From NCBI RefSeq assembly GCF_963662255.1, contig NC_085059.1, positions 16,337,588-16,401,587 of the forward strand: a stretch of DNA of 64,000 nt. Reading direction: 5' to 3'. A program made the position numbers and the translations under genes. The notes below the pieces were generated by a model. The model had not been told where the DNA came from, ran no database searches, and was given only the letters and a program-made list of their open reading frames with translations. Below are positions 22,099 through 34,593 of this stretch, in pieces. How positions within the stretch are numbered: the first letter of the stretch is position 1; the number at the start of each line of letters is the position of its first letter. Source of the stretch: Cinclus cinclus. Lineage: Eukaryota > Chordata > Aves > Passeriformes > Cinclidae.

Positions 22099-25000
22099 CT
22101 ATGTATCATCTGTAGTTAACTTTAAAACTTCTACAACTTGATGGTGGACTAATTAAGTTTATAAATAAATGGGTTTGTTTGAAATACTGAGGACTTTACA
22201 TGGAGGTTGTAAAACTGCCTGCCAGACTTTTCCTGCTGGAACAGCTCTGACAGTGTCTCTCAGTTCACAGGTGGAAGCAGAGCCTGGGAGTTGAATTATG
22301 GCTTTGCCTGTGATGTTAGCTTAGGGCACAAACCTGTCTGCTGGGATGGCAAATTGAGCTTATCAGTCACTTGACCCATTAATAGAGCTTAAAATTCTCC
22401 TGTGCTCGACTTGAGGGGATGCAGTGTTGCCTTGAACTCCTGGGAATGTAGCTTTCAGAGGTCTTGCATAGTTACAGTCCTCTGGGAATCTTCATTCTTG
22501 AGGAAATAAGAGGGAAAGGGGAGGAGACGGAGGGAAGGATGAAAGAGAAGCTCTCTGGACTCAGAGGCAATAGACTATGGGAAAGCAAAATGGGCTGAAT
22601 CACAGTGACTTGGCTGAACTGCATAATGGAAGTGCTGGAGAGATAATTAAAGCCTGTTTTAAACTGCTTCACCACGCTTATTCTCAGCAACTTGCCAGGA
22701 AAAGGAACTGGTACAGGCTCATCAGCAACTGCTCTCTTGTTTTACCAGAGCAAGCTCTGCTCTCTGATGCTTGGGCAGTGATACCTACTCTGCCTTCACT
22801 CAGCATCCTCTCCTGAAGCTCTGGCAGGGTTTGCAGGGTGACCCCTTGGCCCCTCTGGGGTTGCTTTTGGAGGGAGGCACAGGAAAGGTGGAGGGACCTT
22901 CTCTGCACCATTGGCTGTCTGTGCACTCACACTGCCTGTGCAGGCTCAAAATATATTCTGCAGAGCTTGTGGGGAGTGGGATGATTGAAATATTTGCTTG
23001 GAGCTGCTGTAATTGTCCCAGCAGTGCCCCTGAAATATCTTTTGTGCATAGAATGGAACCACTTATAAGAGTTGCAAAGGTTTGATCTGTACCAGTGTAC
23101 CGGTGCTAGCTTTGGGAGCAATCCCGAGTATCCCATATATTCCTGGGGTATTTTTTATGTTTCTAGGTGACTTGTACCAGTGATGCAAAGGTATGAATGA
23201 ATAATCTTGCTGTACAGCACTGGCTGCATCCTTTTAGCAGACATATAAGTTAAAAATGTGGCTTTGAGAGGCATCACAAATTGGAGCTTAATTACAAAGT
23301 GTTGAAAAAGCTCAAGTGATTGTGATTTCTGAGCCTTCAAACCAAAGGGAGGGGGGAAGTCACTGAAGCAATTTTAGCTGATTACAGATATTCTGAACTT
23401 GCCTTGTCTAAGTGAGTTTATTTTTTTCACCTGTCATTTATCTGCTTTTGAGAAGCATAATCGCAACATTTGTTCACAGCTATAAGCCTCTGGAATGGCA
23501 AAGAGATTTTGTTTTGTTTTGTTTTGGTTTTTTTTCCCTCTATGCAAACATTAAGAAACAAAAGGGAAAAGGAAAGACTATTTCTGAGACAGACTGCCAC
23601 ACACACATGCCTGTGCACAGACACATGGCCTCTTTTAGTTTTTCTTTCTTTATTTTAGTGTCTTAAAAATACATATATCTCTGGGGGAAGCTTAATAGGA
23701 AACAGCCAGCTGAAGCAAGGATTTTAGGAGGAAAAAGAAGGCAGGGGACTTGTGCTACAGAGACAGAAGTTCAAACAGTGAAAAACAGAACACAGCTGTG
23801 CACATCACAAATCCACCACTGGGCAAGTGGAAGGAGAATAGTCCCACACCTTCCCTTAAAAATCTTCCCTCACCTGTCAGATCCCTTAGTTTTCTGTTGT
23901 GCAGAATAATTTTGTATAGTGGGAGAGAAGAGTTATTTGCATTTTGCTCCTCCTGCTGTTTGTGATATCTAGGTCAGTTATACCCACCAAAGCCCCAAAA
24001 AAGCACTGAGGATTTTTTCAGTGTCCTTCCTAGCAGGGTGTTTTTCTTATCCTTCAAAGTCAAGGATTTTCCAGGCTAAAGAACAAGGGAGGCCTTAGCT
24101 GCAGGTGCAGAAACCAGCACACAGAGAAGCCCAAGAGGAAAAGCCAACACAAACTCTCTGTCCAAAAGGCTCCCACGGGCAAGGTCTGAGGAGAAGGTGA
24201 GAGATTTGTTTTGAAAGCACCTCCCAGGACCTCAGCTGAGCATCCAAACAAGCCAGGCTTGGGCACTCACTGTGACTCTTCTGGGAGTGGGGGTAAAGGA
24301 GCAAAGCACTGATTCTTCAGCAGCTCCAGGAATTACAGATTTCCTCCCCATCCTTAAGCAAAGATAAAGAGAGAGCAGCACAGATGCTGTTTACACTGCT
24401 TCTCAAGGTTTGAGTCTGAGCAGCAAAGCAGGTTTGGTAGAAGGACTGTTCAATACAAGTACAAATAGATTAAAAAAATTTGGTTAAATTTTCCACAGAA
24501 CTGTGCAAACTTAGTACCATAGCATCAACAAAAGTTGAAATGTCGAATATTCAGATTCCTATTTAAACTGAAGCTGGCCTCAGAAGGCTTTGGTGTTCAT
24601 TTGTTCCTGGTTTTTGATTCAGAATAACTGATCATAAAATCTGTGTAGTGCTGGTCTACATCTGCAAAAGAACAGGTGCCACGACTCATGTACAGGAAAT
24701 TGTGCTCTAGAATTGAACCTTAACAATAGAAACTAGAGACTTTTGTTTGTTCTGGCTAAAACAAGATGTTTTCGTGTGCAGTAAAACACTGAAGTGCCTT
24801 TTACTTGAATAATACACATTACCTAAAAACATTTAGAAAAAGTTACAAAAGAGCATTTCCAGCAGCCAGTTTTGGTCTGCAGTATTGCAGTCCTTCAGTG
24901 CTGCAGCACATTGTTATAAAAGGCAGCAGAAGAGAGGGAGAACACCTGGATTCTTCGTGGGTGAAGGAAATGTGGTTAGAAAAAAGAGAGAGAATGGCAC

Positions 25001-28000
25001 TGTGGCCACTTCCAGGTTGGAATTTCTGTCTCTTTTGCTATAGTCAAGTGGAAAATTACCCTTTAGTTCTAATAACTATAGAAATGCCATGCGCTGGGAG
25101 CACCTATCTCCAAATGAAAGGTGACAACTTTGGAATGAGTCTATATATTATTGTTGTTCTAGGAAGAAAAGAAGTTGGGCCTTAAGTCATTATAACAGAA
25201 GTTTATCTAGCAGTGTAGTTAGAGTAGATCTTTCTCATTTCAAATCTGAGCAAGTTAATGTCCATTTTTTACTTCATAGTGGGGCTGAATACAATCCCTG
25301 GTATAATTCCAGTGAAGCTAAGCCAATGATAAATTATGTTACTGATTAATTAGTTTAAGAAATCTGTGGATAATGTGGGAGACTAAGGAATGGACATGTG
25401 GAATTCACCATATGATATAAGCTCCCCTGCTTGTCTTCCTCCCCCTGTCCATGCCTCTCATTGAACAAGACAGTTTGCTTCCCCAGAGGTGGCTGAAAGT
25501 TCTGTTTTCACCAAAATTAAAAGGAGAAAAGTTCTACAGTCTATTTCAAAGATACTTCTTAAATATTAATGAGAAAAATAATAAGGATGATTTTTTTTTA
25601 ATTTTCTGAGAGCTCCCCAGAAAAAAGACTGAAAGCTGATAGCTATTCTCAAGTTTCTAGTTAATTCTTTTCAATGCTTAACTTGAAAACAATCTCTAAA
25701 AAGACAGATTAGGTCTAGGCTTTGTAGTTATAAACACCCTGAAGACATTAGATGCCAGTTTATAACAATGAATCATTTCTGTTTCTGAAAAAGACTATTT
25801 TGAGAAAATATTTTTAGCCATTCAAATCAGTGTTTTTTCAGCAAGCACTGTAAGAAAGCATTTAAAAATGACCAGCAAGCAGAAATCAGAGTAATCTGAA
25901 CTCACTTTTGCCCAGAATCTGTAAGCTTCCATCACTGAGTGGTGGGCTAACACAGAGGGAAACCTAATTAGTAGAGCACAAAGTAGCAGAGTATTGACAC
26001 CCTGTCATTGGATCAAACAGGTCTGTTCTGGAGGCTCAGGGAATAAATTGCTGTGTTAAAATACATTAATTTTCTCTCTTGGCATTTTTTAAAATAATTT
26101 CCCATAACCAGAACTTAGGTGCAGCCTCTTTTTTCCAGGCTGCCTGTACAGCCCCTTATCCGAGGCCGTTTTAGAGGGGATGCAGAGTTGGTGTCCTTGG
26201 GTGACAAGGGCCAAGTGGCAGAACAGACTGGAAACATGCCTTACAGCAGCCTAATTAACTCATGTCTGGATGCCTTTTTCCAGAAATCTAGACAAGGCTG
26301 TAATTTGCTTTTCAGTGCAGCAGGATAAGTCTAATTAAATATTGTCCACTGCGTAGCGTGGCCAAAAAGCCAAACAGGGCCACAGTCTATCAGAATTGCT
26401 GGCTGCAGCCAGGTTGCTGTCTTAGCCTAAAGTGTTGTGAATGTGCAGTGATTTTGGGGGCAGATATTATTTTGTGAAGCTTAGGAAATCGTTTGTGTTC
26501 TCTCTCTGTGGTCTCAGAGGTCTGTCAGGGAATGAGGAGAGCTGGAGAAATGTTTCCTCAGTTGAAAATATACAGGTCAAAATCCTGCTCTTTATTTATC
26601 CCAGGACTCAGACTTGTGAATTTGCATTTTCTCATCTTTGTAAGCCATTCTTAAGACCCTTTAGTTTTCTTGAGTTAAAGCTTGTGACAGTCCAGGAAAC
26701 TCCCAGAAGCAGCAAAGTGTCACCTGGATTTTTCATTCCAGTGGTGTAAGCAGTTAATGTCACAGGATTTTCTCTTCTATCATAAGCTCAGTGATAAGGC
26801 ACTTCAATTTATTGTCCCCTTGTGTAAGGGATCAAGTGGCTGACTGAGCTATGGGGGGGCATCAGTGATGCCTGTTGGTTTATGGATGTGCCCTGTTTCC
26901 ATGAGTCATGACTGCTCTGGCCATTTCTCGTGTGCCTCACTGGCCACAGCCATGTCATCATGGATTTGTACATCACTGAGGTCTGCCCAGATCCTTCTTT
27001 TTTTACCCACCAGCCTCCAGGCTACCTCTCTTTTTCCTTTGCTTATTGTCTTCCCCTCTTGCTCTCTTTCCAGCATTTTCCTGGCCCCACTGTATCAGTC
27101 TTATTCCCATATGATTCCCACTAATTACAGAGCTACTTGCTGCTTGGTGCTATCACCTCTTTTCTAGCTAGTTCTTTTAAAAGACCATTAGCAAGAAATA
27201 CATCATCCTTCAGCTGTGGGCCTCAAGTCCACGCAGTAAGCATTTTATACAGTCTTAAAAAATGAGGAGAGAAAAGGAAAACAGCAGAGGAATACAAAAA
27301 GGATCCTCTGTGAGTAAGGTTGTCAGAAAGTCATGGCTACTTCATAACTCTGGGAATTAGTAATTTTTCTTGCCATGGGTGGTCCCAATATGGGCTGAAT
27401 TTTGAATATTTTTTTTCTTACTGTTCAGCAAAGATGTGACATTGTGGAGTGCTGGAGGAGAGGTGAGACCTGCAGGTGCTTGCCCTCCATGCCACGAGAG
27501 GGATGAATCTTTCTTTCAAACCAGAGATCCTTCTGAGCTTATTTTGATTCCTTGTGGGAAACTCTGACTGTGCTGGGAGCAGGGTGATGCAGCTGGGCCA
27601 GAAGCAGACTAAAGGAGAAGTTTGTCCCTTTGTGTGGCTGCTGTGGACTGATTAGAAATCTAAAAGGTGGAAAAAGACAAATGATGTGAGCCTGATTAAT
27701 TGCTGCAGTAATTCAGAGGAACTGAGTGCAGTGGTGCAGCTGCTGGTGGTGTTTGGATGATGGAGTGGTCAACTCCAAAGTGTGGAAGGAGATGCTTCTG
27801 TTGGTTTCCTTTAAACCTGCCAAGGTGAGTGGTTACAGTGAAATGTGGAGGTGTGGTTCCTTCCTGCTTGGTGCTACCTGAGCTGGTGGTGGGGAATATT
27901 GCCCAGTCCACACCACTCACTTCAATGTGCAGCACAGCATCACGTGCAAACTCTTGTCCTGGGAAGTCCTGTAAAAGCCAGAGGCTGAGGAAACCTGCAG

Positions 28001-29609
28001 CTGTGCTAGGCCCCCTGTGCTGTGGTTCTGACAGCTGTGGAGCCCACGCTGAGCAGAATTGCTGACCCAAATGTCTGTGCCCCTTGTTTTTATGTGCCCA
28101 GATGGTTCCAAAGGGCTGCATTTCACTGTGTTGCTCCCGAGCTCAAATTACACCCACAAGCACTGCTGTGTATTAACTGAAGCTCATTAGAATGAAATGG
28201 GAAATACACATATTTCAAAAATATTTCATTTGGAATACTAATCTTAATTTAGAATTCATGCTAAGCCGTTGAATCCTTGGCAACTAGAATGAAAACACAC
28301 TGAATCATAATGAAATACAGTGCTACTGTATTCCATTATACATCACACCAGCAAGACAGCAGCCTTTTCTCTTACTGAAAAGAGCATTGCTTACATTTTA
28401 TTTTTATTTATTTGAGGGGAACAAGTAAGAAAGCATTTCATAATGAAATCCAGCTGTTAGCTCATATCTTGCTTCATGCTATAGTAACTATGAGAAGGAA
28501 GAGGGGAACTGATGACAGCACAAAACTCTAGCAAGTATTTTACTGCTTGGTATTTCCAATCTGGCCGGTCTGGAGAGCCAAATAACAGAGAGCAGTGATG
28601 CAAGTGCTTGGCTGGGGGCTGCAATATACAGCTCACGGGCCAGAGAAGTGATCCAGTGTGCTCTGTGTCATCACAGCACTGGAGGTAAAGAACACTGTGG
28701 TGATATAGGGGAATAGTATATGGCTGATGCTGCTTTATGGTAAACAGTTGCTGTGCAGCCATAATTCCCTGCAGGAATTAACACACCACAGGCTTCTCCC
28801 TCCACCTTCTTGTAGAAACAAGCAGCTGCAGAATAGGGGTTATTGAGGATACAAATTGGTGTAAAGCCCTTCTTATCCCTTCCCTTGACAGATGTAAGAT
28901 TGGGGTTGGAGACTGAGGCTTGGTTGCTTTGGGAACTACAGTTCAGAGATACTGATGGAGCAGAGAGGAAATATATAGCACCCTGAGTGGGCTGAATCAT
29001 CCCAGTTGGTTCACTCCCCTTTATGCTGAAGCACTTTATTTTTAACAAACAGCCTGAGATACAGAGATTTAAGGCCCAATAATAGCATGGTGTGAATGAA
29101 TCAGTCTAGTAACACCAGGCACTGCCTTGGAAATGCACCATACTTGCCTTGATAATTACTAATTTTAAGAAAGTAGATTATACCAAATGCCCTATATTTT
29201 CAATTTCTGTTTTCATGAGGAGTGAAAATAGCAGTGTTTAAGAATCGGGAGGAAATGTAAAGAGCAGAAGGGTAGAAAAAGCTTAAATATAGGGGTGTTT
29301 TATTTGTACTATAGTGCAAAACAACTCCAAGTTGTCTGTTGGTTATGGATTCCTTTCCTCAAAGATGTTACCAAGAATTACCCAGCTCAGGGGAAATATT
29401 AAGGGCAGTCAGGACAGGATGCAATATATATTCTCTGTTCTCCTGCCCAAGATGTCAGTCATAAGTTAATTTTCCTCTGGACCTCAGATTTCAGTTAGTT
29501 CTGCATGCTGTGTCCTTCATCCTGCTGGATAAGCACCTGAAATACCCCCTTGCACTGTCTCTGTCCTCTGCTTCATTAAAGAAGTGAAAAAGCAGGAGAT
29601 ACTACATAG
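22099..29609. other. unique non-coding DNA
   Basis: Nothing gene-like was found. A (GTTTT)n patch lies at 23511-23536 and a (CA)4 at about 23602. Donor-like AAG|GTGAGT at about 27824 has no matching exon frame. The stretch 26100-26400 is CpG-containing and repeat-free and ends in a TAATTAAATATTG motif. Minus-strand frames at 27696-28121 and 28671-29048 show no domain. Confidence 0.5.
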
Positions 29610-29955
29610 AGGAAATAGGAATTGCAAGGGTGGAAGGGACCTTGGGAGATCATCTAATCCATCTCTCTGCCTCAAAGGAGGTGAACATGTAATTAACTGC
29701 TCCTAAGGTCTGTCTGCCTGATCTGTTCTTCAAAACTTACTGCATGGGGATTTCCATCACCTCAGAGTTTAGCCCAGCATTTCATTAGTTTCACACCAGA
29801 GAATTTTTCTGAGTCTCTAACTAAAATCTCCCTTGCTTTTATGTAAGCCCCTTGAGACTTATTTTCATGCTGCTCTCATACTTGGTGAGAACTTTTGTTA
29901 TTCTTGTGGTTCTCCATTGGACTTTTTCTCACTGGTCTCTAAACTTTCACCAAAT
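29610..29955 (-). mobile_element. ancient CR1-like LINE 3' remnant, minus strand
   Basis: On the plus strand, GGTGGAAGGGACCTTGGGAG followed by ATCATCTAATCCATCTCTCTGCC is the antisense of the CR1 3' untranslated region. It continues through recognisable but decayed counterparts of the GATGGGGATTTCCATCACCTC and CTAAATCTCCCTTGCT segments. Divergence is much higher than in the copies at 17.0 and 43.6 kb, and the terminal octamer is lost, so this insertion is probably old. The distal boundary near 29955 is approximate. Confidence 0.75.
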
Positions 29956-32142
29956 GCCCAGGTTAATCTGTCAGTGCTGCCCCCAGCACTGAGAAGAAGA
30001 GGGGAATTATTTCCTAGTTCATTTTCAGGCAATGGCTGAATCTATAGCTTAAAGATATTCAGTGCTTCTGCAGTTTGGTCACTTAGCTTTCCATTTCAGA
30101 TAATTCCACTAAATATTAATCTAGAAAATTTTCAATTTTCCTTTTGGAGAAACGCTGCTTATAGATTTTTCTTTAAATTTGCTTTTAAGTTGAAGAAAAT
30201 AGACTCATGTGAATTCACTTATAAAAAAATAATTTCTTATAAGTAGAGTCCCTACCTGAATTTATTGCTCCCCTAAAGCCAAATATTAAGCATCTTCTTT
30301 ACCCAGAATCCATACAGCAAAGAAATGTGTTGATAACCATAATCAAGTATCTGAGGCTCACTGTAAGAAGCAGCATTTGTTTTCCCATTTCCATCTAGAA
30401 CATTAAAGCCTTCCTACTAAAATTCCTGTAGCCATAACTGCAATGTCATTCACATCTCTAATAACATCATACAGATTTCTGTTCATCTCATATCAGATAT
30501 AGCAGCGACTCATCTTGTTTTTCATCTCTGTCTTCAAAGAAGTCATCATTGTTCTGAAGATGCAATGATCAGCTTATCTGAAGTGTCCTGAAGAGATATT
30601 GGCTCTTTTAGCAGCATTTTTATCAGCTCTTTAATTACTTGGAATTTTGTCATGCAGTCCGTGAAGCCATGTACACATCATGGAGGAGATTCTGAGTTTC
30701 CTTCAAGCTTCTGGAACAAATGGGGATTTGCACAGAAAGCTGCTTCAGATGACCTGCTGCTGCATTCTCAGGTACAACCCCAGGGAGAGATGTTCTAAAG
30801 TACTCTGTGGATCTCTGGACCCAGGGAAACACCCAGCTGCAGATCCATTTTTCCTTGTTTAACTCTCCTGAAATGCCTCCCAGCTCTCTGCAGTAGAGAA
30901 TCCCAGACTTTTTCCACGCTCAGAACATCTTGTTCTGCCTTTACCTGCATGTGCTTTAACATCTTTACTTGCCTTCCTTAACTTTAACCTTAGCACTTTC
31001 TCTGGGCTCCGTTCCCCCAACCCACTGCTCATATATTTCCTGGTGAAAACTTGGGGACTTAGGGACTGAAGTTTGTGCATTTTAAAGCAAATAATGCTGG
31101 CCAGAGACTGTCCCTTGCTGGCGTAAAAGCACCAATGTATCAGCCTTATCTAACTAGTGACAGCCTAATATTAATGTATCTAGAGAGCCATTTTGTTGTT
31201 CATTGGAGACAAAACTCCATCTGAAGTCCAAGAATGGTTTTGCCTAAATAAATGTTGTATGGTAGCTGTAGATAAAAATAATCATCTGCCTAGTTAAAAT
31301 GAAAGATGTAAGCAGGGATTTTGTGGGGTTTTGAGCTCAGTCTTGCTAAAAAAAGTAAAGTTTAACTCATGTTAAACAACCAGGTTTGTTTAAAGTGATG
31401 AGCTTTCCTGCATGGCAATAACACCTGGATGTGCTTTATTATCCTTGTCTGGTGATTTTGTGCAGAAGTCCAGTGAGTGACAGCAGAGAGGTCAGCAAAA
31501 CCTTGGCCACAGAGTGGGATCCACAGCTCCCAACCAGCACATCTGAGACCTGCAGAGCTTGATGTGGGTCCCTGTTATCACCAACAGAAGGAATAATTTG
31601 GCCAACAAGGGGGGCAAGAATGAGCTGCAATGCAAAGGACCTTATTGTTTTCAGGTCTCATGCAGGATGGTTGCATTTGGCTCTGGGGGCTGTAGATCCC
31701 AGAATTTGTTTGTCTGTTCCCTGAGCACTGCCCATGGAGAAGCACTGCTGAGGGCAGCCAGGCAGCACAGATGAGGTACAGGATCATTACCTTGGCAAGG
31801 AGCTGGACCAGCACAGCTCACTCACAGGGACCCCCAGCTAGTTTGTCCACCCAGCTTTGTACAGAGCATAGAAAAATACCAGCTACAGTTGGTCCCCTCT
31901 CCTACCAGGGTTCTAAAGATGAAGTGTTGGTGTCTTTTCATCACTGGGGTTAACCAGTGTGTTTTCAAAGAGTCTGGCTAATCTTTGTGTCAGCCCTCTC
32001 CCAGCCTCCCTACTGCCTTATCTTACAACTCAGAGGTGCTCCAGCACTGGAGCAAACCTGCCTGCTTCTTTCTAATGCCTCTCACAGTAGCAGCTCCAGA
32101 AGTCCCCTGGAAAAAGGATTGACTTTCCCTAAAGTACAGCTC
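29956..32142. other. unique non-coding DNA
   Basis: AT-rich up to about 30600, then mixed. Two overlapping 60-codon frames at 30650-30862 face each other on opposite strands and are not supported as genes. No repeats were recognised. Confidence 0.5.
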
Positions 32143-32165
32143 TTTTTTTTTTTTTTTTTTTTTTT
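32143..32165. repeat. 23-T homopolymer tract
   Basis: Twenty-three uninterrupted Ts between AAAGTACAGCTC and GTGGGAACAGTGG. As a minus-strand poly(A) it would need an upstream AATAAA, that is TTTATT just to its right, and none is present. I see no target-site duplication. Replication slippage is the simplest explanation. Confidence 0.9.
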
Positions 32166-32636
32166 GTGGGAACAGTGGCGTTCTAGAGCTCTTTTTTCCC
32201 CAGGAGCCTTCCTTGAAAAGTGAAAACTAAATTCAAAGAAAGGTATGTCCTAGTTCAAGGGCAGAAGATTGAGGTTTATATGAGGAATACTGAAGTGCGT
32301 GCATTCTGGCTCTGTGTACAGAGAGCCCAGTAAACTCCCTGCCTAAATCTGTAGCTGAGGCATGGAGGAGACAGAGACATCATTATCCCCCTCTTCATCT
32401 CCCCCCAGAATCTTAGAAAGGTGAGGAGGCAAAGGTAGAAAGTATCCAGGCAAGGGGAGATAAGATGTTATCAAAGCAGGACATAGAATCCAGCAAATGC
32501 ACACCCAGCCCTTTGTCATGAACATTGCCCCAGGTACCTGGCCAAAGGTCCTGATACAATTTATTCCAATAATTTCATAACAGTACAAGGAGGTCCTGAA
32601 GTCCTTGCCTCCAATATCAGCTGTAGCAGTAATGGG

Positions 32637-32669
32637 GAAAGAAAGAAAGAAAGAAGGAAAGAAAGAGAG
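32637..32669 (+). repeat. (GAAA)n microsatellite, imperfect
   Basis: GAAA tetramers run for about 33 bases with one GGAAA interruption near 32656, then end in GAGAG. The tract is homopurine and potentially polymorphic. Confidence 0.9.
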
Positions 32670-33039
32670 TCAATTATAAATCTGTCCCTCATACTGTGAA
32701 CACAGTCTCAGATACCCCAAGGACAATTTTGGCTGACTTCTCTGAGAACTGAGACCTTCAAGAGGAGGCATCAGCATAACTTTAAAGACCTGATGGTTGG
32801 ATTTCAGAGCCCAGGCACACATACATATCCTGTCAGCAAGAGACAGGTACATGTGACACCTTAGAAGAACAATGGAAGCAAAAACCAAGGTGCTGGGCAA
32901 CCCTAGTTTAATATAGAGAAACTGTGCCTTTCCAGGAGTCCCATCCTTCTGACTGCAAGTACAAGATAATAAAGTTTTATCTTGACATTCCAATTGCTCT
33001 TTGCTTCCCCCCCGGTTTTCCAGAGGTTTTCAAGCCCCT

Positions 33040-33730
33040 TTTATTCCACAGCACAATTGGACCAGAGCGACACGAAAAGGGACAGGAAAATCTCTGATGA
33101 AAATGAGAATGGTTTCCCTGTCAGGTATGATTAACACCAACATGGTTAAACACCTTACCAACAAAGACCTGCAGGATGTGCTGGAAATTTTAAAAAGCCG
33201 TTCTCTTTCCAGTCATGCCCTCTTGGTAAACTATAATTTCAGTAAATTAAGCAGAATGTTGATGAAAAATATAATGTGGTGGAATCTGGCCATTTTGACA
33301 GCCCAACAAAGTCTATAATGTCCCTCAAAAAACTCTTGATATGATGATGCAGCTAAACAACACATCCACGTCCATCCTCCAGCAGGCTGCACACCAGAAA
33401 CCGATGAGCGCAATTAAAATTAAACAATCATAACGAAGGCAGATTTACTCGGCGTTGTCTTTGCCTTGTGGAAAGGCCCCTACGAGAAAGTTCAGCAATC
33501 ATAATGGAATTACAGGCTGCTTTCTGGCCCCGTGTTAGCAGAGCTTGTGACAAGATGAGCTGTGAGCAGGGCAGCCTACGCTGGGTGCCGTCAGCAGCGC
33601 CGTGCAGAGCCACATCACTGAGAGCAGAGTCAGAGCTCCCGAGCTGTCATGTACAAATCTTGTTATAATGAGGAGAGCATTAGTAATAGAGGCTGAAATT
33701 TTCAAGCTGCCTAAGGGATTTAGATGCTCA
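33040..33730. promoter_or_regulatory. candidate conserved non-coding block
   Basis: This region is free of recognisable repeats. It carries around a dozen CpGs between 33040 and 33650 in an otherwise CpG-poor window, and has AT-rich homeodomain-like sequence (AATTAAAATTAAACAATCATAAC at 33412-33434, given here only as motif content). The open frames through it on both strands lack any recognisable domain. Composition suggests a conserved regulatory element or an unrecognised non-coding exon. No alignment was possible. Confidence 0.22.
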
Positions 33731-33760
33731 GTCCCCATTAAATTTAATGGGATGCTGGCC
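33690..33760 (+). repeat. core of an ancient palindromic (MITE-like) repeat
   Basis: The segment reads CTGAAATTTTCAAGCTGCC, then TAAGGGATTTAGATGCTCAG, then the perfect 18-bp palindrome CCCATTAAATTTAATGGG (33734-33751). The order 'gaaattttcaa ... cctaagggatttag ... cccattaaatttaatggg' is one I recall from an old, inverted-repeat interspersed element of reptiles and birds. The right half has mostly decayed. I cannot name the family with certainty. Confidence 0.5.
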
Positions 33761-34544
33761 TCAAAATCCCTCCCACAATAAATTTTTACCAACCGTTCCT
33801 TGTGCAAAGGAAGCAGAGGGGAGAGAAAAATGGAGAAGGATGGAGAGAATCAGAAATGAGAGTGTTTCTTACTGGGACTGAAGGCCAGCTGGGTGCTGTA
33901 AAATAACACCTAAAAGGGGACTAAAATGAAATATGGCATAGGGATCTCATCTAATACTCAGGTAATTTGGGTCTGGACTCCACTCCAAGCTGCCCTGTAA
34001 GGTGGATGGGAACATAATGCCCTCTGTGCTTTGAGACTTCTATTTCTGGACTACAGACCTACTTGCAGTCATTAAAGCACATTTGAAAATGAAAATTAGG
34101 TAGAGAGACATAGATGGGATAGCAATGGTCTTCTGAGATATGTAGGGAGAGGATGAAAGGAGGCTGTGTTACACCAGTTCACTTCTCTAATTAGGCCTGG
34201 CTGTACTTCTTCAAGCAGATTTATCTGTATTTAAGTCAGGTGCTTTTTTAAGTGTCAAAAATACTAAAGATCAACACATTTCTTCGTTCACTGTGGGTCC
34301 CACTACTTTGCTTCCAGGAAATCACCAGTTCCTTGGCTCAGCTCCAGCCCACCTAAATTCAGTCCTCATATTGAACAAGAGCCAGTCTAAGTTTTCTCCA
34401 AAGAGAGGAGCAGAATGATGTACTGATGGTTCAGATCTTGCCCCTGGAGAAGAGAGGGGCTCACTTCATTTAACTTCACCCACTCATATGTTGGGCACCA
34501 GCTCAAAGATCTCTGCCTAAACTTTCTCCATGGATGGTCAGGTA

Positions 34545-34593
34545 CTTATGTATTTAAGATTGGTATTAAATACTTAACATGTTTAAGATTGGT
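34545..34593 (+). repeat. 29-bp imperfect tandem duplication
   Basis: TACTTATG-TATTTAAGATTGGT is followed by TACTTAACATGTTTAAGATTGGT. The 12-mer TTTAAGATTGGT is exact at 34553-34564 and 34582-34593, 29 bases apart. It is a local duplication with no known function. Confidence 0.7.
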
